Positions 16,907-25,744 of a stretch of 35,246 nt of DNA are shown piece by piece. Position numbers and translations under genes: made by a program. The number at the start of each line of letters is the position of its first letter. Within the stretch, counting starts at the first letter, position 1. Under the pieces are notes generated by a model that saw only the letters and a program-made list of their open reading frames with translations, was not told where the DNA came from and did not search any database. This DNA is from Myxococcaceae bacterium (GTDB taxonomy: Bacteria > Myxococcota > Myxococcia > Myxococcales > Myxococcaceae), in NCBI GenBank assembly GCA_019686135.1, contig JADGHL010000044.1, positions 1 through 35,246 on the forward strand, written 5' to 3'.

Positions 16907-16925
16907 GCGCGGCGCGGGGCCGCGC
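16907..16925 (-). terminator. Possible terminator of the opg operon
   Basis: A perfect 7-bp stem (GCGCGGC / GCCGCGC, 5-nt loop) lies 5 bases past the opgH stop on the minus strand. There is no T-tract. Confidence 0.35.
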
Positions 16926-16930
16926 TGTGG

Positions 16931-18958
16931 TCAGGATCGGACCTCGGCCGGGCCCGGGCGGCGCGCGCAGAGGATGCGGGCGTCCGACAGCGTCCGGGCG
17001 TCGAGCAGCACCGCGGCGCGCTCGGCGGTCGTCAGTGACTCGGTGCGGCCCTCCAGCAGCTTCCTTCGACCGGACGCGAGCGCGAGCGTCCCGATGGGAC
17101 GACCGGGTTGGTCCTCCAGCAGCGCGAGGTGGATGGCGTGGGCCTTCACATCCGTGAGCACGTGGTCGAGCGCGTCCTCCACGTCGTGGGCCTTAGTCGA
17201 TGCGGCGATCTCCTTCGCCCGGACCAGCACGGGGTCGGGTGCGGTCTCCTCGGGGATCAACAGGAGCCCGTCGGCCACGCCGGTGCAGGAGGTCCACACG
17301 GTCAGGGGAATCGACCACAGGAGCCCGCCGGCGATCGGCGCGTACCAGAGCAGCAGATCGTCCGACAGCTGCGCGGCGATCCACGCCAGAACTGCGCCGA
17401 GAATGGTGTGAGGCCACAGGCGCCGCGCGGCTTCGGCCCAGGGCAACGCCTCGTCTTCGCGCTGCTGGGTCGTCCAGCTCACGCGGTGACCGGTGATGGT
17501 TCCGACGACGAACCACGACTGGAACACCATCATCACGGGCGCCATCAGCGTGGTCAGGAGCGTCTCGAACACCACGCCGGCGATCAGCCGAAGCCGGCCT
17601 CCCATCCGCCGCGCCAGCGCGCCGTCCAGAAGCGCCAGCACCAGCGCCAGCGCTTTGGGCACGAACAACAGGCCCATCGACATCGCCATCAGGCGGAGCG
17701 CACCGGCCACGTCGAACACCGGCCAGATCGGAAACAGCGTCCGGTGATCGGGGAAGTAGTCCGGCTGCACGGTGCGATCGACCGCCGCGGCGATGAGGCC
17801 CATCAAAAGGAACGCCAGGAGCAGCGGCGAGGCGAGATACGACATCACGCCCATCAGGAAGTGGCCGCGGCTCATCGGGTGCAGCCCGCCGGCGGCGATG
17901 AGCCTCATGTGCTGCAGGTTCCCCTGGCACCACCGGCGATCGCGTTGCGCGTACGCGAGCAGCTCCGGTGGCGGCTGCTCGTAGCTCCCGCCGAGCTCGG
18001 GGACCAGCCACACCTGGTAGCCCCCGCGTCGCATCAGCGCCGCCTCGACGAAGTCGTGGCTGAGGATGTGTCCACCGAACGGCGCCTCGCCGGGGAGCAC
18101 CGGCAGCCCGCAGTGCTCGATGAACGCCTTCACCCGGATGATGGCGTTGTGGCCCCAGTAGTTCGACTCGCCCAGTTGCCACCACGCCATCCCGGCGGAG
18201 ATGAGCGGTCCGTACAGGCGTCCGGCGAACTGCTGCAGCCGCGCGAACAACGTCCTTCGCCCCACCGCCAGCGGCGGCGCCTGGAGGATCCCCACCTGCG
18301 GGTTGAGCTCCATCAGCCGCGCCATGGTCACCAGCGTCTCGCCGCGCATCAGGCTATCCGCGTCGAGCACCACCATGAAGTCGTTGCGGCGCCCCCAGCG
18401 CTCGCAGAACTCCTGCAGGTTGCCGGCCTTCTTGCCGGTGTTCTGGTGCCGGCGGCGGTAGAAGATGCGGCCCTGTCCGTTCACGCGGCGGCAGAGGTCA
18501 GCCCAGGCGAGCTCCTCGCCGACCCACGCCTCCGCGCGTGTCGAGTCGCTCAGCACGTAGAACTCGAACTGCCCAAGCTGTCCGGTCGCGGCGACCGACT
18601 CGTAGACCGCCTGCAGGTGGGCGAACACCGCCGCCGGATCCTCGTTGTGGATCGGCATCACCACGGCGGTGCGGCTGCGAAGCGGCTCAGGCCCTTCGGG
18701 CCACATGAGTCCGGGCAGGCGGCGGCGGAACAACAGGTGGAGGAACCCGGCCACCGACGTCCAGAACCACAGGGCGATCCACCCGAAGCACAGGCAGAAC
18801 AGCACCACCATCGCCCACGCGGGGACGGTCATGCCCTTCACGTCGAGGATCCGCCGCATCTCCAGCGTGGCGAGCGCGGTGGAGACCGCGGTGGGGGCCA
18901 GCACGAGGAAGCGGCGAACGCGCGCCACCTCGGCTTCGATCGGCAAGGCGTCGCTCAC
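16931..18958 (-). CDS. opgH: Glucan glucosyltransferase H, catalytic and membrane part
   Basis: A 675-aa inner-membrane GT2 enzyme that makes the linear beta-1,2-glucan backbone of osmoregulated periplasmic glucans from UDP-glucose. TM helices flank the cytosolic GT domain. Seen are TAVVMPIHNEDP, SDSTR, VVLDADS (the DxD motif), SHDFVEAALMRRGG and the QRDRRW motif, all standard for OpgH, followed by several C-terminal TM helices. It lacks the long (about 140-residue) cytosolic N-terminus of E. coli OpgH (847 aa, from memory). The start is a GTG that overlaps the preceding 143-aa ORF by 4 bp (GTGA), with no ribosome site. That ORF may encode the missing N-terminal part. Confidence 0.93.
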   Translation of the reverse strand: MSDALPIEAEVARVRRFLVLAPTAVSTALATLEMRRILDVKGMTVPAWAMVVLFCLCFGWIALWFWTSVAGFLHLLFRRRLPGLMWPEGPEPLRSRTAVVMPIHNEDPAAVFAHLQAVYESVAATGQLGQFEFYVLSDSTRAEAWVGEELAWADLCRRVNGQGRIFYRRRHQNTGKKAGNLQEFCERWGRRNDFMVVLDADSLMRGETLVTMARLMELNPQVGILQAPPLAVGRRTLFARLQQFAGRLYGPLISAGMAWWQLGESNYWGHNAIIRVKAFIEHCGLPVLPGEAPFGGHILSHDFVEAALMRRGGYQVWLVPELGGSYEQPPPELLAYAQRDRRWCQGNLQHMRLIAAGGLHPMSRGHFLMGVMSYLASPLLLAFLLMGLIAAAVDRTVQPDYFPDHRTLFPIWPVFDVAGALRLMAMSMGLLFVPKALALVLALLDGALARRMGGRLRLIAGVVFETLLTTLMAPVMMVFQSWFVVGTITGHRVSWTTQQREDEALPWAEAARRLWPHTILGAVLAWIAAQLSDDLLLWYAPIAGGLLWSIPLTVWTSCTGVADGLLLIPEETAPDPVLVRAKEIAASTKAHDVEDALDHVLTDVKAHAIHLALLEDQPGRPIGTLALASGRRKLLEGRTESLTTAERAAVLLDARTLSDARILCARRPGPAEVRS

Positions 18959-19386
18959 GGCGCGGGCGTGGTCTGCCAGATTCGGCGGAACAGCGCCGCC
19001 AGCGGGTTGAGCGTGAGCTGCTGCTCGGGCATCACGCAGCGGATCTCCTCGGGCGTTCCAACCGGCACCGCGGCCTTCAGGGCCTCCAGCGTCGAGGCGG
19101 AGAGCGCCACCTCGCCGGTGAGCACGCCCGCGCCGAGCCCGGCCAGGCCGCACTGAAGGAATGCTACGCGCCCGCGCACCAGGCCCACCGCGAGCGTCCG
19201 TTGGAACCACGCGTCCACGCGGTGGCGCGCCCGGGCGAGCGCGGCCTCGTTGTCACGGAAAGCGGCGCCCTCGAGGGCCCACGCGGCGAGCGTGGCGAGA
19301 TCGTCTTCTTCGGTGAAGCCGAGCGAGCGGAAGAGGGCATCCACCGCCTCGGGGCGGTGCACCGCGCGCAGGTCGGAAGCGGTCAC
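18955..19386 (-). CDS. 143-aa protein between opgG and opgH, possible detached OpgH N-terminal domain
   Basis: A 143-aa protein with no signal peptide and no clear TM helix, although about 65-85 is fairly hydrophobic. It overlaps opgG and opgH by 4 bp each (GTGA both times) and starts with GTG. Compared with E. coli OpgH as I remember it, it shares S/T-D-L/I-RAVH near the start (residues 4-9), an acidic EEDD patch, an LKA stretch, and an NP-x4-F/W-R end (NPLAALFRR) that in E. coli lies shortly before the first TM helix. Order and spacing are collinear, so I read it as the OpgH N-terminal domain encoded separately. A frameshift error at the junction would give the same picture. Otherwise unknown. 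Confidence 0.65.
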   Translation of the reverse strand: MTASDLRAVHRPEAVDALFRSLGFTEEDDLATLAAWALEGAAFRDNEAALARARHRVDAWFQRTLAVGLVRGRVAFLQCGLAGLGAGVLTGEVALSASTLEALKAAVPVGTPEEIRCVMPEQQLTLNPLAALFRRIWQTTPAP

Positions 19387-20936
19387 GGAATCCACAGGTA
19401 GCTCCAGGTTTCGCTGAGGGTGGTCGAACCGCTGCGCAGAAACGCGCGCAGCTCGATGGGAGAGGAGGTGTTGCCGTGCAGAAGCTCGAAGGAGGCGCGC
19501 CAGCCGCCGGTGGTCTCGTTCTTCTGCGCGGTGGCGTGGAGGATCCGCCCGGCCGAAGTGGAGACCACCACCTCCACCGGCGCGCCCGGCTCCGGCGCGG
19601 TCTGGCTGGCGGAGAAGTCGAGCACGAAGCGGCGCTGACCTTTCGCGGATCCCTTCGCCGTCCGGGTGCTCAGCACGCGCGCCGCGGTGATGGCGAAGGG
19701 CGGCGTCGAACCCCAGTGCAGCCGGTAGGCGATCCGAAGCTCGCGCCCCGGCTCCACGGGCGTCTGCGGGATCCACGCGGCGACGATGTTGTCGTGGATC
19801 TCCTCGTCGCTGGGGATCTCCACCAGCTGCACCGCGCCGGGCCCCCACTCGCCGATGGGCTCCACCCACAGCGACGGGCGGCGCTCGTAGTGGGCTTCGA
19901 GGTCCTCGTAGCTGGAGAGGTGGCGGTCACGCTGCTCGAGGCCGAACGCGCGCGGGCTGTCCGCCTGGAACGACGAGACGTTGAGCGTGCGCGGGTTCTG
20001 CAGCGGCCGGAAGAGCTGCTCGCCGTTGCGCAGCCAGAGGAACAGCCCGTCGGAGTCGTGGACCTCCGGCCGGAAGTCGTCGAACGCGCCCGGGTCGTTC
20101 TCGCCGAAGAGGTACATGCTCGTGAGCGGCGCCAGCCCGAGCTGCTTGACCGCCTTGCGCGGAAACAGCGACGCCTCCACGTCCATCCGCGTGGGCGTCT
20201 GGTCGGTGCCGGGGACGATGACGAACCGGTACGCGCCGGTGATCGACCGGCTGTCGAGCAGCGCGTGGACGACCACCCGGTCCGCGTTCGTGGCCGGCTT
20301 TTCGATCCAGAACCCGGTGAACGCGGGGAACTCCTCGCCGGAGGGCAGCGCGGTGTCGATCGCCAGGCCGCGCGCGGAGAGGCCGTAGACGTTCCCCTTG
20401 CCGAGCGCGCGGAAGTAGCTGGCGCCGAGAAACACCACCAGCTCGTCGAAGACGTCCGGGCGGTTGAGCGCGCAGTTCAGCCGGAAGCCGGCGAACCCGT
20501 CCGCGCCGCGGAGCTTCGCGGCGTCCACCAGCCGCCCGTAGGAGAACAGGTCGCTGGAGAAGGGGAGCGCGCGGACGCGGCCGTTCTCCACCACGTGCAG
20601 CGGCACCGTCTCCCGAAAGTAGAAGCCGGGGTGGAAGAACTGCACCTGAAAGGGCAGTTGCTCGCTGCGCCACACCGCGCGCTCGGGCCGGAAGCGGATG
20701 TCCCGGTACTGGTCGTAGGTGAGCTTCGCGAAGGTGTCGGGGACCGTCTTGCGCGGGGTGAACGGCCGCTGCGCGAGCGCGCGCGCCTCCTCCCGGACGG
20801 TCTCGGCGGAGAAGGGCGCGGGCGCCGCCGCTCCGAGCGCGGCCACCAGCGGAATCAGCAGAAGACATCGTGCGAAGAAGAGGGGGCGATGGACGCCCCG
20901 CCGGCCCCGGTACAGCGGGCGCTGAAGAATCCGCAT
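19383..20936 (-). CDS. opgG: Periplasmic glucan biosynthesis protein G
   Basis: A 517-aa exported protein of the MdoG/OpgG family, needed for periplasmic glucan synthesis and thought to act on the nascent glucan backbone. An N-terminal basic region and a hydrophobic stretch (about 22-40, CLLLIPLVAALGAAAPAP) form the signal peptide. Family segments include YDQYRDIRFRPERAVW (about 73-88), FQVQFFHPGFYF, GFAGFRLNC, GASYFRALG, YGLSARGLAIDT and the C-terminal WGSTPPF region. Family length is about 510 residues. The ATG at 20936 is the first good start and gives a proper signal. It heads the operon opgG, orf143, opgH; 164 bp separate it from the glycosyltransferase cluster upstream. Confidence 0.94.
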   Translation of the reverse strand: MRILQRPLYRGRRGVHRPLFFARCLLLIPLVAALGAAAPAPFSAETVREEARALAQRPFTPRKTVPDTFAKLTYDQYRDIRFRPERAVWRSEQLPFQVQFFHPGFYFRETVPLHVVENGRVRALPFSSDLFSYGRLVDAAKLRGADGFAGFRLNCALNRPDVFDELVVFLGASYFRALGKGNVYGLSARGLAIDTALPSGEEFPAFTGFWIEKPATNADRVVVHALLDSRSITGAYRFVIVPGTDQTPTRMDVEASLFPRKAVKQLGLAPLTSMYLFGENDPGAFDDFRPEVHDSDGLFLWLRNGEQLFRPLQNPRTLNVSSFQADSPRAFGLEQRDRHLSSYEDLEAHYERRPSLWVEPIGEWGPGAVQLVEIPSDEEIHDNIVAAWIPQTPVEPGRELRIAYRLHWGSTPPFAITAARVLSTRTAKGSAKGQRRFVLDFSASQTAPEPGAPVEVVVSTSAGRILHATAQKNETTGGWRASFELLHGNTSSPIELRAFLRSGSTTLSETWSYLWIP

Positions 20937-20993
20937 TGCGCGGCACGGCTACGCAAGGCGCGAGCCAGTTCCGGGGCGGAGTAGGGTCAGGAA

Positions 20994-21016
20994 AACCCAT
21001 TCGAAATCAATGGGTT
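20994..21016 (-). terminator. Intrinsic terminator after the glycosyltransferase operon
   Basis: A perfect 8-bp inverted repeat AACCCATT / AATGGGTT with a 7-nt loop lies 85 bp after the last glycosyltransferase stop. On the minus strand the stem ends in GGGTTTTCC. It is unusually AT-rich for this window and sits exactly between two operons read the same way. Confidence 0.6.
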
Positions 21017-21100
21017 GGACCCCCTTCGGCGCGAGCTTGGCCTGCCGGTCGTCCACGGAAGGGACAACGCCGGATGTGCCGGCGGCCGGCTGTCCCATTT

Positions 21101-22237
21101 TCACCCAGCAGGCGGTGACACCCGCGATTCGGCTGCGGCGGCGACCATCCGCTCGGGGCCGGCGGTGCCCTCCTTCGCCGCCACCGCGGAGACTGTCGGC
21201 GCGGACGGGGCAGCGGCCGGTGCAGGCACAGTGGACCGCCGGGCCGGCGGGGGCGAATGGGTGAGCGGCGGCGCGGGGGTGAACGCCTTGAGCGCTCCCC
21301 TCAACGTGCGACCGGCCAGCGCGCCCAGCGGCGTGGCCGCCACGTTCGCGGCGAGCGCCCACGGCTGCAGGAGGTGGCGGTCGCCCGGGCGTACCCGGTA
21401 GCGCGCGAGCAGCGTGGACGCCTCCTTCCACTGCCCCCAGTACGCGAGCATGCACGCGGTCTTCGACGCGCGGATGGACAACACCTGGCGCAACAGCGGG
21501 CGCAGCTCGCCGGGGCACGCGGACTCCAGCTCCTCCGGGTACTTGAGGAACGGCTCGATGGGCCGCGCGCGCCTGAGGTTTCTCGAGAGCGACGAGGCCT
21601 CGGTGTGGAAGCGCACGCGCGGCGCGAGCGTGAAGCGCACGCGCTCGTTGAGCAGCACCTTGAGCCACAGAAAAGCGTCCTCGCCATAGAGGCAGCGCTC
21701 GCGACCGAAGAACCCGCCGTGCCGGTGCAGCACGGGCGCGCGCACCACCGTGGCCCACGGGTTCATGTACGCGAGCAGGTGCACGAGCCGCGCGGGCGAT
21801 TCGTCCGGGCGGGCGCAGAAGATCTCCTCGCGCACGCCGCGCCGGCGCCACAGCCGCTCGCGCGAATGGCCGGACGGGTACTCCACATAGCCGCACACCA
21901 CCGCGGCCACCGCCGGTCCTGCCACCTCCAGCGCGCGCACGTTCTCATCGAGGAAGTTCGGCAGCCACTCGTCGTCCGCGTCGAGGAACGCGAGGAGCTC
22001 TCCCTTCGCTTCGGCGATGCCGCGGTTGCGCGCCGCCCCGGGCCCGGCGTTGTCCTGGCGCACCAGGCGGATCCGCCGATCGGGGTACGCGGCGACGACG
22101 TCTCCGCTCCCGTCGGTCGAACCGTCGTCGACGACGATCACCTCGAAGTCGCGGAACGTCTGCGCTGCGAGCGAGTCCAGCGACCGCTTCACCCAGGGCG
22201 CCTTGTTGTAGAGCGGTACGACCACCGACACCTTCAT
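21101..22237 (-). CDS. Family 2 glycosyltransferase
   Basis: A 378-aa protein. A GT-A fold N-terminal domain reads VSVVVPLYNKAPWVKRSL (3-20), VIVVDDGSTDGS (33-44) and NAGPGAARNRGI, then the DxD-containing FLDADDEW (84-91, with D86 and D88). The acceptor half includes YGEDAFLWLKVL. The last 60 or so residues are Pro/Ala-rich and probably disordered. No TM helix is clear. It transfers an activated sugar to an unknown acceptor, probably in surface polysaccharide or glycolipid synthesis. The ATG at 22237 is 5 bp after the stop of the preceding glycosyltransferase, so the three are one operon and this is the last gene. Confidence 0.88.
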   Translation of the reverse strand: MKVSVVVPLYNKAPWVKRSLDSLAAQTFRDFEVIVVDDGSTDGSGDVVAAYPDRRIRLVRQDNAGPGAARNRGIAEAKGELLAFLDADDEWLPNFLDENVRALEVAGPAVAAVVCGYVEYPSGHSRERLWRRRGVREEIFCARPDESPARLVHLLAYMNPWATVVRAPVLHRHGGFFGRERCLYGEDAFLWLKVLLNERVRFTLAPRVRFHTEASSLSRNLRRARPIEPFLKYPEELESACPGELRPLLRQVLSIRASKTACMLAYWGQWKEASTLLARYRVRPGDRHLLQPWALAANVAATPLGALAGRTLRGALKAFTPAPPLTHSPPPARRSTVPAPAAAPSAPTVSAVAAKEGTAGPERMVAAAAESRVSPPAG

Positions 22238-22242
22238 GCCCG

Positions 22243-23370
22243 TCACCTTCCTGGCGCTGATCGCGCCGTGCTCCCACGCTTCGACAGCGCAGGGACATAG
22301 ATGAGCCGCGCGTACCGCTCGGCCATCTGCTCCAACCCGTAGCCATGGCGCACCCGGGCCGCGGCGCGCTCGGAGGCAGCCGCCCGCGCACGCTCGTCGC
22401 GGAGCGCCTGTTCGAGCGCTGTGGCCAATGACCCCGGATCGCCCGGCTTCACGAGGAACCCGGCGCCGCCCTCCAGCATCGCGGGGAGCTCGCCCACCGC
22501 GCTCGCCACCAGCGGCCGCCCCGCGCACATCGCCTCCAGCCCGACCAGCGGCAGGCCTTCGGTGAGCGACGGCATCACGATCAGATCCGCCGCCGCGTAG
22601 ACGGCGCGCGGCCGTTCGAGAAAGCCCAGCCAGCGCACGTTCAGCCCGCGCGCGCGCGCTTCGAGATCCCGGCGCAGCGCTCCGTCGCCGGCGACCAGCG
22701 TGAGCGGACGCAACGCATCCGGCAGCCGCCACAGCGCCTCGAACAGCACCGCGTGGCCCTTCTCCTTCGAGAGCCGGCCGATCACCGCGATCACCGTCTG
22801 CGCGTTGTCGATTCCCAGCTCCGCCCGTGCGCGCTCCTTCTCCGCGGCGCCGCAGATGGGCCCCGGCCGGATCCCGTTCGGGATGTAATGCACGCGCGTC
22901 AGCGGCGCCCACCACCGGAGCTTCTTCGCCAGCGGCACCGAGACAGCGGCGACGGCGCGCGTCACGTTCCCCAGAAGCCGCGCCAGCGCTTCGTAGGCGC
23001 GCAGCGCCGCCGACGCGGCGGTGTCGCCGTGGAACGTGGCCACCACCGGAACACGCGCGCGCACCGACGCCAGCGCCGCGAGCGTCAGGCCCTTGTAGTC
23101 GTGGGCATGGAGCAGAGCGATCCGCTCGGCCCGGATCCGATCCACGAGCGCACGCGCGCTGCGGAGGTCGACCTTGCCCGCGCTCTCGATCCGCCAGGCC
23201 GGCAGCCCGCGGCGGCGCGCCTCCTCGAAGAGCGCGTCGTCCCGACTGGGCCGCACGATGCTGCCCACCGCCGCCTCGAACGGCGCCGGCGTCTCCGCGG
23301 CGAGGTCGAGCAGCGCGCGATCGGCGCCATAGAGTCCGCAGCTGGAGCGCAGGTGCAGAACGCGGTTCAT
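22243..23370 (-). CDS. Family 4 glycosyltransferase (GT-B)
   Basis: A 375-aa GT-B enzyme. The N-terminal domain begins with MNRVLHLRSSCGLYGADRA, a GGAE-like donor loop with GLYGADR in place of GG. The Rossmann C-domain shows VIGRLSKEKGH and the donor-binding PSLTEGLPLVGLEAM, with the EX7E motif in EGLPLVGLE. It transfers a nucleotide-sugar residue in the cytoplasm, target unknown. Its ATG overlaps the stop of the upstream glycosyltransferase (ATGA), and its own stop is 5 bp from the next gene. The arrangement fits stepwise assembly of one oligosaccharide. Confidence 0.9.
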   Translation of the reverse strand: MNRVLHLRSSCGLYGADRALLDLAAETPAPFEAAVGSIVRPSRDDALFEEARRRGLPAWRIESAGKVDLRSARALVDRIRAERIALLHAHDYKGLTLAALASVRARVPVVATFHGDTAASAALRAYEALARLLGNVTRAVAAVSVPLAKKLRWWAPLTRVHYIPNGIRPGPICGAAEKERARAELGIDNAQTVIAVIGRLSKEKGHAVLFEALWRLPDALRPLTLVAGDGALRRDLEARARGLNVRWLGFLERPRAVYAAADLIVMPSLTEGLPLVGLEAMCAGRPLVASAVGELPAMLEGGAGFLVKPGDPGSLATALEQALRDERARAAASERAAARVRHGYGLEQMAERYARLIYVPALSKRGSTARSAPGR

Positions 23371-24518
23371 GCCACCGCCCTTCGCACCCGTGACAGCGCG
23401 GACTTGAGGCGGGCCCGCGCCACGATGTCCCGGTAGACCTCGGCATACGAGCGGGCCATCGCTTCGATCGAAAAGCGCTGGACGTGCTCGCGCGCGTGCC
23501 GGCCCAGCCGGAGGCGGAGGTCGGGGTCATCCACCAGCCGGGTCATCGCCGGCGCGAAGGCGGGCTTCTCCGAAGGCGGCACCAGCAGCGCGGTCCGGCC
23601 GTCGAGGTGAATTTCGCGCACCGCCGGGAGCGCCTGCGCCACGGTGGGCAGCCCGGCCGCCATCGCCTCCAGCATGGAGAGCGAGCGCCCCTCGCGCCGC
23701 GAGGGCTGCACGTAGATGTCCAGCCCGGCGAGCAGCGAGGACGCGGAGAGGATCTCTCCGGTGAAGTGGATGCGCGCGCAGCCGCCACGGGCGTCGATGC
23801 GCCGCCGCAGCTCGGCCTCCAGCTGCCCCTTGCCGATCAGCACCAGGTGCACCGACCCGCGCGCCGCGAACGCGTCCAGGAACGCATCCACCAGAAGATC
23901 GACGCCCTTCTCCTCGTGGAGGCGACCCAGGTACCCGATGACCACCGCGTCCTTGGGCACCTCCATCCGCTGCCGGGCGGTGCGCCGGTCTTCGGGAGTG
24001 GGCGGCTGGCCGATGGGCACGCCGTTGCCGATGAGCTCCAGCCGCGCCCCCGGCGGCGCCCAGCTCTCCACGTTCGCCTTCACCTCGTGCCCGCAGGCGA
24101 TGAGCGCGTCCGAGATCAACCCGGCCGCGAGCGCCGCGGGCCGCTCCACTCCGGACGGCGTGGCGATCTGATGGAACGTGACGGCGGTGCGCACCCACGG
24201 TGCGAGCGCGCGCGCCGTCACCACGTTCAGCCACGGGCCGACGTCGTGCGCGTGCGCCACGTCGATGCGGTTCTCGCGCAGCGCGCGGGCGATGCCCCGC
24301 ACCGTCCCCGGCGTCATCCCGCGCACCGGGCCCAGGTACGACAGCGGGATGCGGTGCTGCTCCAGCACGTCCCGCATCGAACCGTCCGCGCCGAAGCTGA
24401 TGACATACGGGTCGATCCCCTCGGCCCGTCCGGCGTCGCACAGCCGGACGACGACCTGCTCGAGGCCACCCATCATCAGGCCGTGCATCACGTGCGCGAC
24501 CCGCAACCCTGCGCCCAT
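23367..24518 (-). CDS. Family 4 glycosyltransferase (GT-B), first of three
   Basis: A 383-aa GT-B protein. The start MGAGLRVAHVMHGLMMGGLEQ carries the GG(L/A)E donor loop. AHAHDVGPW lies in the N-domain, and the C-domain has IGYLGRLHEEKGVD and PSRREGRSLSMLEAM (EX7E). The start ATG at 24518 follows a GGGGGACGGA purine run, part of which can fold into a CCCCGG-TG-CCGGGG hairpin at 24525-24538. The 26-codon extension upstream lacks family similarity. It overlaps the next gene by ATGA. It is divergent from the cNMP-domain gene across 128 bp, so one regulator could serve both. Confidence 0.9.
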   Translation of the reverse strand: MGAGLRVAHVMHGLMMGGLEQVVVRLCDAGRAEGIDPYVISFGADGSMRDVLEQHRIPLSYLGPVRGMTPGTVRGIARALRENRIDVAHAHDVGPWLNVVTARALAPWVRTAVTFHQIATPSGVERPAALAAGLISDALIACGHEVKANVESWAPPGARLELIGNGVPIGQPPTPEDRRTARQRMEVPKDAVVIGYLGRLHEEKGVDLLVDAFLDAFAARGSVHLVLIGKGQLEAELRRRIDARGGCARIHFTGEILSASSLLAGLDIYVQPSRREGRSLSMLEAMAAGLPTVAQALPAVREIHLDGRTALLVPPSEKPAFAPAMTRLVDDPDLRLRLGRHAREHVQRFSIEAMARSYAEVYRDIVARARLKSALSRVRRAVA

Positions 24519-24646
24519 TCCGTCCCCCGGTGCCGGGGCGAAAGCTATGCACCGTTCGATGCGCGCCAACTGCCCACGCGGCGAAGTGCCCGCCATGGGT
24601 CGTCCGCGCCGCGCCCGGGCAGCGGAAGTGAACTAAGTATCCGGGA

Positions 24647-25693
24647 ATGGACAGCCCGAATCCGGCCCTCGAACAGTTCCTCAAGTCCATTCCCCTGTTC
24701 GCGCTGGTCGAACCCGCGGACATGGTGGACCTTCTGAGGCTGCTCCGGCCGGTGACGTTGGAGGCCGGACAGATCCTCTTCCGGCAGGGCGATCCGGGCA
24801 CCGCGATGTGGGTCCTCGGCCGGGACGTGGAGATCTCCATCACCGCCACGCGGAGCGACGGCGGGCGTCCGGTGGTGGTGGCGTACGCGAAGGAGGGCGA
24901 CACGGTCGGGGAGATGGCGCTGGTCGACGACTCGGCGCGGTCGGGCACGGCAGTCGTCGTACAGGGCGGGCCGGCACACCAGATCGATGCGATCGACTTC
25001 CAGGCGATCCGCGATGCGCGCTACCCGGCCGCGTACAAGGTGCTCCGGCGCATCTGCCTCGATCTCTGCCGCAAGCTTCGCGTGACCAACGACCGGATCG
25101 TCCCACCCTCCCTGGGCGTGCTGGTCGCGCCGCCGCTCGTGGCCTCCCGCCGCGCCGACGAGGCATTGATCGACGCGTTCCCACCCTTCCGGCCGCTCCC
25201 GCAGGTGGTGAAGCTGGCGCTGGCGCAGAAGCTCACGGCGATCGAGCTGGACGCGGTGCAGCCGATCGTCGGCGAGGGCGAACCGGCGGACGCGGCGTAC
25301 TTCATCGTGCGCGGAGAGGTGACGGTGGGCCGCAACGGCCGGACGCTGGCCACCCTCGGGCCCGGATCGATGTTCGGGGCGGTGTCGCTGATCGACCACG
25401 GCCGCCGCAGCGCCAGCGTCGTCTCCGCCGGCCCGGCGACGCTTCTGCGCCTGCGCGGTGAGGACTTCGACGCGCTCTTCGCGTCCGGCAATCGCTTTGC
25501 CTTCGAGCTGGTGGATCTGGTCGCGCGCCAGCTCGTTTCGCACCTGCGCGGCGCCAACGAGCTGTTGCCGCGCCCGGGCGCGGCCCCCCGCCCCACGGCG
25601 AGCGCCCCGGCCGCCGTGCAGGCAACCGCCGGCGCCATGCCGGAGCTGTTCGGCCCCCTCGACCTGGATCTAGAGCTGGGCACGCCGGCTTGA
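24647..25693 (+). CDS. Protein with two cyclic-nucleotide-binding domains
   Basis: A 348-aa cytosolic protein with two cNMP-binding (Crp-type beta-roll) domains, about 10-145 and 175-300, and a Pro/Ala-rich tail. It has no helix-turn-helix, kinase or cyclase domain, so it is an effector or adaptor. In the first domain the phosphate-binding cassette reads GEMALVDDSARSG, with E89 and R98 where the ribose and phosphate contacts normally lie. In the second it reads FGAVSLIDHGRRSA, with Ala245 in place of Glu, so binding there is doubtful. It is divergent from the glycosyltransferase operon. A TAAGTAT box lies 11 bases before the ATG but is too close for a normal leader. Confidence 0.85.
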   Translation: MDSPNPALEQFLKSIPLFALVEPADMVDLLRLLRPVTLEAGQILFRQGDPGTAMWVLGRDVEISITATRSDGGRPVVVAYAKEGDTVGEMALVDDSARSGTAVVVQGGPAHQIDAIDFQAIRDARYPAAYKVLRRICLDLCRKLRVTNDRIVPPSLGVLVAPPLVASRRADEALIDAFPPFRPLPQVVKLALAQKLTAIELDAVQPIVGEGEPADAAYFIVRGEVTVGRNGRTLATLGPGSMFGAVSLIDHGRRSASVVSAGPATLLRLRGEDFDALFASGNRFAFELVDLVARQLVSHLRGANELLPRPGAAPRPTASAPAAVQATAGAMPELFGPLDLDLELGTPA

Positions 25694-25699
25694 CGCGAA

Positions 25700-25744
25700 G
25701 GCCGCAGGCAGGCATTCGTGACGCGGTTGCGGCCACGCCTGCTT
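25700..25744 (+). promoter_or_regulatory. Mutually exclusive hairpins ahead of nfu
   Basis: GGCCGCA (25700-25706) pairs with TGCGGCC (25728-25734), while GCAGGC (25704-25709 or 25708-25713) pairs with GCCTGC (25737-25742). The pairings overlap, so they cannot both form. A CTTGTCCTT tail follows. This could be the terminator of the cNMP gene or a leader switch for nfu. Confidence 0.4.

Noticed and set aside
17108-19156. A 682-codon open frame on the plus strand across opgH.
   Set aside because: It is antisense to opgH; composition is typical of a shadow (His, Arg, Gln runs).
21257-22300. A 347-codon plus-strand frame across the GT2 gene.
   Set aside because: It is antisense to a glycosyltransferase with clear motifs and has shadow composition.
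16931-24518. The opg operon and the three glycosyltransferases as one transcriptional unit.
   Set aside because: A 164-bp gap with a good intrinsic terminator (20994-21016) separates them; co-function is possible but one transcript is unlikely.
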